This document shows, piece by piece, positions 1-3,695 of a DNA stretch of 6,148 nucleotides. The stretch spans positions 1 through 6,148 of the forward strand of contig CAYILC010000052.1 of NCBI GenBank assembly GCA_964364145.1, in the 5' to 3' direction. The translations under genes were made by a program, and so were the position numbers. This DNA comes from CAYILC01 sp964364145 (GTDB lineage Bacteria; Patescibacteriota; Microgenomatia; UBA1400; UBA12028). Position 1 is the first letter of the stretch; each line of letters opens with the position of its first letter. A model generated the notes under the pieces. That model was not told the origin of the DNA. It saw only the letters and a list, made by a program, of their open reading frames with translations, and searched no databases.

Positions 1-4
1 ACCT

Positions 5-415
5 ATGAAGTCCCGTTTTCTTTCGAGTCTTGGGTTCACCATGATCGAGCTTCTTGTTGCCGCAACAATCTTGGCGGTGATTTCTGGTATTGCGCTGGTG
101 AGTTTTTCCTCGGCCAACGTTCGCGCGCGCGACGGCAAGCGCAAAGGCGATATGGAGCAAGCGCGGTCTGCTTTAGAGTTGTATCGGTCGGATATTGGGT
201 ACTATCCCAAAAATTATTCATTATCGAACGCTTCATGGACAGCAATGGTGACCATCATTTCCGGCGCGGGATATCTTAGCTCAACCTCGATTGTCGATCC
301 CAAAAACATCAACCTCTTTGTGTATCAGTATTCGTCCGATGCAAACGGCAAAACGTATCAAGTGTGTGCATATTTGGAGTCAACAGTAGCGAATTATTGT
401 TTAACCAACCCATGA
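5..415 (+). CDS. Type IV pilin / GspG-like pilin subunit
   Basis: A 136-residue pilin-like protein, expected to be cleaved by prepilin peptidase at the cytoplasmic face of the membrane and assembled into a type IV pilus or pseudopilus. The leader MKSRFLSSLG is followed by FTMIELLVAATILAVISGI. The cut falls after G10, and E15 is the conserved Glu at mature +5. The hydrophobic helix runs to about residue 34. The following RD-x-KR-x-x-DM...ALELY..DIGYYP block (about 42-68) is typical of GspG/major-pilin-like proteins, many from CPR bacteria. C121 and C132 near the end could form a D-loop-like disulfide. Only four bases precede the ATG, so a ribosome-binding site cannot be seen and an upstream start cannot be excluded, although a 10-residue leader is normal. 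Its TGA overlaps the next gene's ATG (ATGA). Whether it is the major pilin or a pseudopilin cannot be decided here. Confidence 0.88.
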   Translation: MKSRFLSSLGFTMIELLVAATILAVISGIALVSFSSANVRARDGKRKGDMEQARSALELYRSDIGYYPKNYSLSNASWTAMVTIISGAGYLSSTSIVDPKNINLFVYQYSSDANGKTYQVCAYLESTVANYCLTNP

Positions 416-975
416 TGACGCGCCTCTTTTCCCCTGCCCGCCTGTTTTGCTTCAATAGGTCAAAGCGATCTCAAGCAGGATTTACGCTCATCGAAATGCT
501 CGTGGTTTTAGGCCTCATGGCTTTAATGCTTGGCGGCTCCATTGCCGGATTTCGAAAATTTAACGATCGACAAACCGTATTGCAAGGCGGAAAAGAGTTT
601 GTGTCAGCACTCCGACTGGCGCAGAAACGTGCGAGTGTTGGAGATAAGCCGGATGTTGCGGGTTGTAACGCCGGGCAAAAGTTGGATGGTTATCGTGTTC
701 GCGGTCTAAATACTGCCAGTACATATCTTATCGTTCCGTTGTGCGGTGGAGCAGAGGCGACAGCTGCAAAACAAGACTATACTTTTTCCGGTGATGTCGT
801 GTTCAAACAAGATGTTGATATTCGCTTTTATGTGCTTTCGCGCGGAGTAGAGTTTGGCGCAGGAGGAAATAGTGTCACAATTGTGATGGGAAATGCGCAG
901 GCGCCTGGGTACACGTTCACCGTGCAGGTGACGCGCAGTGGAGAGATCTATGAACAAGGTGTGGCAACGTTTTAA
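412..975 (+). CDS. GspH/FimT-like minor pilin
   Basis: A 187-residue minor pilin/pseudopilin. The leader is 23 residues (22 from the second ATG at 415) and basic near the cut (NRSKRSQAG). Cleavage is predicted after G23, giving FTLIEMLVVLGLMALML with E28 at mature +5. After the membrane helix, FVSALRLAQKRAS (about 63-75), a beta-rich body and a terminal VTRSGEIY resemble GspH/FimT family members, whose helix is followed by an 'LR-x-AR-x-x-A' segment. The mature chain has two cysteines, C85 and C111; C13 lies in the leader. ATG 412 is chosen because it overlaps the previous stop as ATGA, indicating translational coupling; no Shine-Dalgarno is visible. A GTG at 364 lies in frame but deep inside the upstream gene. 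The 3' end overlaps the next gene by 26 bases. GspH-like proteins are tip-complex or priming subunits in characterised systems; that role here is by analogy. Confidence 0.85.
   Translation: MMTRLFSPARLFCFNRSKRSQAGFTLIEMLVVLGLMALMLGGSIAGFRKFNDRQTVLQGGKEFVSALRLAQKRASVGDKPDVAGCNAGQKLDGYRVRGLNTASTYLIVPLCGGAEATAAKQDYTFSGDVVFKQDVDIRFYVLSRGVEFGAGGNSVTIVMGNAQAPGYTFTVQVTRSGEIYEQGVATF
940..946 (+). promoter_or_regulatory. Ribosome-binding site for the third pilin gene
   Basis: GGAGAGA lies inside the end of the second pilin gene. GGAG at 940-943 is six bases before ATG 950, which favours that start over the in-frame GTG at 938. Confidence 0.6.
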
Positions 976-1486
976 AAAAGAAAAAGAACGGGAAGATCGG
1001 GATTACCCGTTAGATTTCTTCCACCACAGGCGTGGCTCAACACTCATCGAGGTGTTGATCTCGATTGCCGTGGTAGTTCTTGTTCTGGTTACCGTGGTTG
1101 CTGGCGGTACTATGGTGACCAAAAATCGCCGTTTTAGCGCGGATCAGGCGCTGGCTACCAAATACAGTCAGGAAGGCCTAGAGTGGGCCAAGGCTATTCG
1201 GAACTCGATGGGGTGGCAAACGTTCTACGATACCATCTCTGCCAAGGGAGGTCCAACCGTGACGCTTTGTATGCCAACCCTCTCGGCTATGCCATCTGCT
1301 TTAGTGGCGGCAACTCCAGGCGCGTGTACTGCCACCAACGTGATCACCGGTACGCCATATCTGCGGTCCATACAGTTTGTTTTGGTTTCCTCTTCCGAGA
1401 TTGATATAAAAAGTTATGTTGATTGGACCGACAATACTCAAGATCGCCAAACACAAGCAACCGCAATATTAAAGGAGTGGCAGTGA
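950..1486 (+). CDS. GspI/PilV-like minor pilin with long leader
   Basis: A 178-residue prepilin-like protein. The leader is unusually long (29 residues) and strongly charged: a Lys/Arg/Glu-rich stretch, then DRDYPL (16-21), then HHRRG. Cleavage is predicted after G29, leaving S30 instead of the usual Phe at +1, with TLIE placing E34 at +5. The membrane helix is VLISIAVVVLVLVTVVA (35-51). The QEGLEWAKAIRN segment (74-85) matches the 'AQ-x-G-x-E-x-x-R-x-I-R' pattern after the helix in PilV/GspI-type proteins. C107 and C126 are the only mature cysteines and could pair. It starts within the previous gene and ends in a GTGA overlap with the next, so it belongs to one co-translated operon. The coding region for the leader contains the 987-1011 repeat shared with the next gene. 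The Ser at +1 is tolerated by prepilin peptidases, so the processing call is still good. Confidence 0.83.
   Translation: MNKVWQRFKKEKEREDRDYPLDFFHHRRGSTLIEVLISIAVVVLVLVTVVAGGTMVTKNRRFSADQALATKYSQEGLEWAKAIRNSMGWQTFYDTISAKGGPTVTLCMPTLSAMPSALVAATPGACTATNVITGTPYLRSIQFVLVSSSEIDIKSYVDWTDNTQDRQTQATAILKEWQ
987..1011 (+). repeat. Copy 1 of a 25-nt in-frame repeat/hairpin
   Basis: This block matches 1517-1541 at 22 of 25 positions without gaps and in the same frame, encoding most of EREDRDYPL. Its ends, AACGGG (987-992) and CCCGTT (1006-1011), are perfectly complementary around a 13-base loop. A smaller alternative stem, CGGG/CCCG around ATTA, nests at 998-1009. Confidence 0.75.
1471..1477 (+). promoter_or_regulatory. 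Shine-Dalgarno deciding the GTG start of the fourth pilin gene
   Basis: AAAGGAG lies five bases before GTG 1483, inside the end of the third pilin gene. It is the strongest ribosome-binding site in the operon and supports GTG 1483 over GTG 1492 or ATG 1501. Confidence 0.7.
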
Positions 1487-2052
1487 ACACGGTGAACGCA
1501 ATGAGCGAACGGATCAAATGGGTAGATCGGGACTACCCGTTGCGGAACTGCTCATTGAAACGCTCAATCCGCGGTTTTTCCCGCGGTTTTTCCCTAATCG
1601 AGATGCTTGTGGTGATCACGCTACTCGTCATGCTCGCGCTTATCGGCGTGTCTCTCTTTTTAGGCACGCTCACCAACTCCAACAAAGCAACCATTGGGTT
1701 GTCTCTTAAGCAACAGGGCGAGAATGCCATGAGTCAAATGGTGAGTATGATTCGCGGTGCGGTGCGCATCGAGAGCTGTACCGCTTCTGCGCTGACAATC
1801 CGGAACCCGGATGACCGAACCACGCAGTTTACCCTTTCCGGTACCAAAATTGCGTCAAATAGCGGGTTGTATTTAACGTCCGATGATGTCGCGGTGACCG
1901 CCGGCCCCACCTTCACTTGCACTCTGGAAAATGGGGTGTATACTTTCGCCAGTATCACGTTCACCCTAAAGAAGGGCAGTTCAGCCACAGATAAACCAAT
2001 CGATGTGGTGCAACAGGTCTTTACTGCGGGGGTGGGGGTGAGGAAGTATTAG
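1483..2052 (+). CDS. GspJ/PilW-like minor pilin with long leader
   Basis: A 189-residue prepilin-like protein starting at GTG, overlapping the previous TGA as GTGA, behind a good AAAGGAG. The leader is very long (35 residues; 29 if ATG 1501 is used) and contains DRDYPL (15-20), as in the preceding protein. Its end, RGFSRGFSLIE, carries a duplicated RGFS. Only the second Gly (G35) places Glu (E40) at mature +5, so cleavage after G35 is predicted. The helix MLVVITLLVMLALIGVSLFL (41-60) is followed by LKQQGENAMSQMVSMIRGA (75-93), the 'Q-x-x-x-A-x-x-x-M-x-x-x-I-R-x-A' pattern of PilW/GspJ-like subunits, then a beta-rich domain. C99 and C146 are the only mature cysteines. It is the last gene of the pilin operon; no GspK-like gene follows. 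GspI and GspJ homologues interact at the pseudopilus tip in known systems, so this and the previous protein are likely partners by analogy. Confidence 0.83.
   Translation: MNTVNAMSERIKWVDRDYPLRNCSLKRSIRGFSRGFSLIEMLVVITLLVMLALIGVSLFLGTLTNSNKATIGLSLKQQGENAMSQMVSMIRGAVRIESCTASALTIRNPDDRTTQFTLSGTKIASNSGLYLTSDDVAVTAGPTFTCTLENGVYTFASITFTLKKGSSATDKPIDVVQQVFTAGVGVRKY
1517..1541 (+). repeat. Copy 2 of the 25-nt in-frame repeat/hairpin
   Basis: Second copy of the 987-1011 block, 530 bases downstream, encoding most of KWVDRDYPL in the same frame. Its ends pair as in copy 1, with one G-U wobble replacing C-G. The inner bases also pair (TAG 1523-1525 with CTA 1533-1535), giving a nine-pair stem around the loop ATCGGGA (1526-1532). 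Confidence 0.75.
1569..1594 (+). repeat. 12-bp tandem duplication at the pilin cleavage site
   Basis: CCGCGGTTTTTC occurs twice in tandem (1569-1580 and 1581-1592), followed by two further bases of the unit. It duplicates RGFS in the protein directly at the prepilin-peptidase site. Being a multiple of three, it keeps the frame. Confidence 0.9.
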
Positions 2053-2060
2053 GACCTCTC

Positions 2061-2069
2061 TGGTATAAT
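2061..2069 (+). promoter_or_regulatory. Extended -10 promoter of the PRTase-like/Rcl-like operon
   Basis: TGGTATAAT is a perfect TGn-TATAAT extended -10 element. No TTGACA-like -35 is seen at the usual distance (2041-2046 reads AGGAAG), which extended -10 promoters tolerate. Transcription should begin near 2076, at most a few bases before ATG 2079/2082, implying a leaderless or near-leaderless mRNA. No Shine-Dalgarno precedes the gene, which agrees. Confidence 0.7.
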
Positions 2070-2078
2070 TCAGCTGAA
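2069..2078. promoter_or_regulatory. Candidate operator palindrome
   Basis: TTCAGCTGAA is a perfect 10-bp palindrome between the -10 element and ATG 2079, covering the expected transcription start. A dimeric repressor bound here would block initiation. The second gene of the operon appears to carry a ribbon-helix-helix domain, so autoregulation is a plausible inference. A 10-bp palindrome is short enough to arise by chance. Confidence 0.3.
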
Positions 2079-2981
2079 ATGATGAAAAGACCGCTAAGTA
2101 AACATTACATTTTTCGTGGGACAAAAATTAATCAACTCTATCCAAGTGATGGAAAACAAGTCGATGTATCCTCAGTTGCTGCCCCACGATACAATGGTAG
2201 AAGAAAATTCAATTACATGTATGTTGAATTTAATGATTTATTTGTATCGCTAATTGATTCTAAGATTTCAGAATCACAGCGTATTATCACTTGTAACAAT
2301 TCTCTTCTTTTCCCTTTAAAAGAAGTAGTAGAAGAACACTTAAGGGAAATTAAAGATATAGCAAGAATTGACTATGACTTACTCACAAAAGACGATATAA
2401 CTAGATACAAAAATGCGCTACTAAAAATTTTTCAAAAACTTAAAAACCTCGAACCTTGGCATACTGCAGAACATATCATTGTTCCTCTTCGTGGTGGAGG
2501 AATCATCGCAAATCTATTTCCAGATATTCATGACAGAATTGTTCCTTTTGATTGCAAGCGTATTCCACTTTCAGATACCTATGGGCATTTTAGTTTTGGA
2601 ATGCATGTCCAAGAGAAAACTGGGACAGTTAATCATTTTGATGGGTTACTCGACAGTTCAACAGAAAAAACTATTACATTTCTAGAAATTTGTATTGCAT
2701 CTGGAATGACTACGTTAGGTTTTATGCTGGATATCCTCTCAAGAGGAATTAAAGTGAAAGAATTAATTATTGTATGTGCGGCACTTTCCCAACAAGGGTA
2801 TGTATTAATTTCTGAATTTGCAAGAAAGAATAATTTACGAATAAAGTTTGTAACAGGTAAATTAATTTACGCTTTGAGCGATTTTTATACAGATCCTATT
2901 GATGCCTTATTAGAAGGTGATGGATCGAAAACAATTGGTGATGCTGTTAATATTATGTCATTTGTAAGAGGTAACTTATGA
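2079..2981 (+). CDS. Divergent phosphoribosyltransferase-fold protein (uracil PRTase-like)
   Basis: A 300-residue protein (299 from the second ATG at 2082). No signal peptide or membrane segment is evident, so it is probably cytoplasmic. The second half resembles type I phosphoribosyltransferases, closest by eye to uracil PRTase: HIIVPLRGGG (132-141) matches the 'P-x-x-R-x-G' strand/loop, and FLEICIASGMTT (201-212) matches the PRPP-binding 'VDPMLATGGS' loop. CAALSQQG (233-240) matches 'VAAPEG', and GDGSKTIGD (280-288) resembles the 'GLGDAGDR' base-binding end. Deviations are Glu203 for the first acidic residue, no acidic second position (I204) and Ser208 for Thr. The first 125 residues are not recognised and are longer than in a standard UPRTase of about 210 residues. 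Substrate and activity are unknown; it could be a salvage enzyme or a PRPP/nucleotide-binding regulator. It overlaps the next gene by ATGA. Where counted, GC is far lower than in the upstream pilin genes. Confidence 0.7.
   Translation: MMKRPLSKHYIFRGTKINQLYPSDGKQVDVSSVAAPRYNGRRKFNYMYVEFNDLFVSLIDSKISESQRIITCNNSLLFPLKEVVEEHLREIKDIARIDYDLLTKDDITRYKNALLKIFQKLKNLEPWHTAEHIIVPLRGGGIIANLFPDIHDRIVPFDCKRIPLSDTYGHFSFGMHVQEKTGTVNHFDGLLDSSTEKTITFLEICIASGMTTLGFMLDILSRGIKVKELIIVCAALSQQGYVLISEFARKNNLRIKFVTGKLIYALSDFYTDPIDALLEGDGSKTIGDAVNIMSFVRGNL
2967..2971 (+). promoter_or_regulatory. Ribosome-binding site for the Rcl-like gene
   Basis: AGAGG lies six bases before ATG 2978, inside the end of the upstream gene. 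The second gene of the pair thus has its own Shine-Dalgarno as well as an ATGA overlap, while the first gene has none. Confidence 0.55.
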
Positions 2982-3562
2982 AATGTATATTTATTGCATC
3001 TATTAGAGCTAGAGCGGAATATAAAGAATCATATAAAAAGATTATTAGTATTCTACGAAGTGATGGAAACCATGTAATCTCAGACCATGTTTTAACAACC
3101 TCACAGGAAGATTTGAATAAGATGACGAAAGCAAATAATACTACCTTTCATAAAAAAATACTACAGAATATCAAAGCATCTGACGTTGTGATTGCAGAAT
3201 GTTCACATCAGAGTTTAAGTGTAGGTTATTTGCTTTCTTATGCAGTTGAACAAGGAAAGCCAACAATTGTTTTTTATAACTCTAATTCACCAGAACCAAA
3301 TTTGTTTCCAACTCTCTCAAGTTCAGAAAGACTTTATTATGTAAAGTATTCAAATCTTGATGAATTAGATAAATTAGTACACGAGTATGCAGAGTACGCC
3401 AAAGAGCAACTCGACACAAGATTTAATTTTTTCGTCTCACCATCCATAGAACGTTATCTATCATGGGTTGCAAAGAGGCGAAAACTTCCTCGCTCTGTGT
3501 TTTTGCGGAAACTTATTGAAGATTCAATTACAAAGGATAAAGAATATAAATTGAAAGAATAA
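2978..3562 (+). CDS. DNPH1/Rcl-like nucleotide-binding domain fused to a ribbon-helix-helix domain
   Basis: A 194-residue cytoplasmic protein with two parts. Residues 1-140 match the nucleoside 2-deoxyribosyltransferase / 2'-deoxynucleoside 5'-phosphate N-hydrolase (Rcl) fold: IFIASIRAR (4-12) aligns with Rcl 'YFCGSIRGG', and H58 to Y84, ending ASDVVIAECSHQSLSVGY, aligns without gaps with 'ADVVVAEVTQPSLGVGY'. Compared with rat Rcl recalled from memory, the phosphate-contacting serines S17 and S87 correspond to S8 and S79. Catalytic Tyr13, Asp69 and Glu93 correspond to I4, I61 and L85, so N-glycosidase activity is doubtful. Residues 149-184 (FNFFVSP strand, then helices SIERYLSWVAKRRKLP and RSVFLRKLIEDSI) look like a strand-helix-helix DNA-binding domain, supported by pattern only. 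It is co-transcribed and translationally coupled with the PRTase-like gene. A nucleotide-responsive regulator is inferred; an enzyme with altered catalysis is the alternative. Confidence 0.75.
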   Translation: MKCIFIASIRARAEYKESYKKIISILRSDGNHVISDHVLTTSQEDLNKMTKANNTTFHKKILQNIKASDVVIAECSHQSLSVGYLLSYAVEQGKPTIVFYNSNSPEPNLFPTLSSSERLYYVKYSNLDELDKLVHEYAEYAKEQLDTRFNFFVSPSIERYLSWVAKRRKLPRSVFLRKLIEDSITKDKEYKLKE

Positions 3563-3695
3563 ATCAACAATAATCTTTGTGAAAAACCTTTTACTTGGGT
3601 TTAGCCAGTGATAGACTATTTGGAATGTCCATAAAAATAAGGAAAAGTATGTGTAACTTGTGTGTATTGTAACTATTATTATAGGATGTTAAAAT
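3563..3695. other. AT-rich intergenic region
   Basis: This 133-base gap separates the Rcl-like gene from the lipoprotein gene. It shows no convincing terminator and no RNA gene. The only stem noted (AAACC...GGTTT near 3584-3602) is five pairs with no T-tract. Its right end carries the candidate promoter of the lipoprotein gene. Confidence 0.5.
3687..3695 (+). promoter_or_regulatory. Candidate extended -10 of the lipoprotein gene
   Basis: TGTTAAAAT resembles an extended -10 (TGn-TAnnnT) and ends nine bases before the in-frame ATG at 3705, the same distance as at 2061-2069 to ATG 2079. If used, the transcript would start near 3702 and translation would begin at 3705. An alternative TATTAT at 3677-3682 would serve ATG 3696. 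No good -35 is seen for either. Confidence 0.35.

Noticed and set aside
195..210. TTGGG...CCCAA stem in the first pilin gene, resembling the later repeat hairpins
   Set aside because: Only five pairs, no sequence match to the 25-nt repeat, and explained by codons of the conserved D-x-GYYP pilin motif.
364..411. GTG at 364 as an earlier start for the second pilin gene
   Set aside because: It would give an overlap of about 50 bases with the first pilin and a 39-residue leader without a ribosome-binding site; ATG 412 in the ATGA overlap is far more natural.
706..957. Antisense open frame over the second pilin gene
   Set aside because: It overlaps a well-supported pilin gene, lacks any family signature and shows no ribosome-binding context; it is a shadow, as are the antisense frames in 3980-5228.
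1423..1482. Upstream in-frame start for the fourth pilin gene
   Set aside because: The segment lies within the third pilin gene, while AAAGGAG is ideally placed for GTG 1483.
2028..2043. G-rich tract (two runs of five G) near the end of the fourth pilin gene
   Set aside because: It lacks four separate runs of three or more G and encodes the ordinary AGVGVRKY tail, so a quadruplex claim is not supported.
3584..3602. Possible terminator stem AAACC/GGTTT after the Rcl-like gene
   Set aside because: Five weak A/T-rich pairs, a nine-base loop and no following T-run.
2053..3695. The low-GC region as an insertion sequence or integrated element
   Set aside because: No transposase, integrase, terminal inverted repeats, target-site duplication or tRNA end was found; only the composition change supports acquisition.
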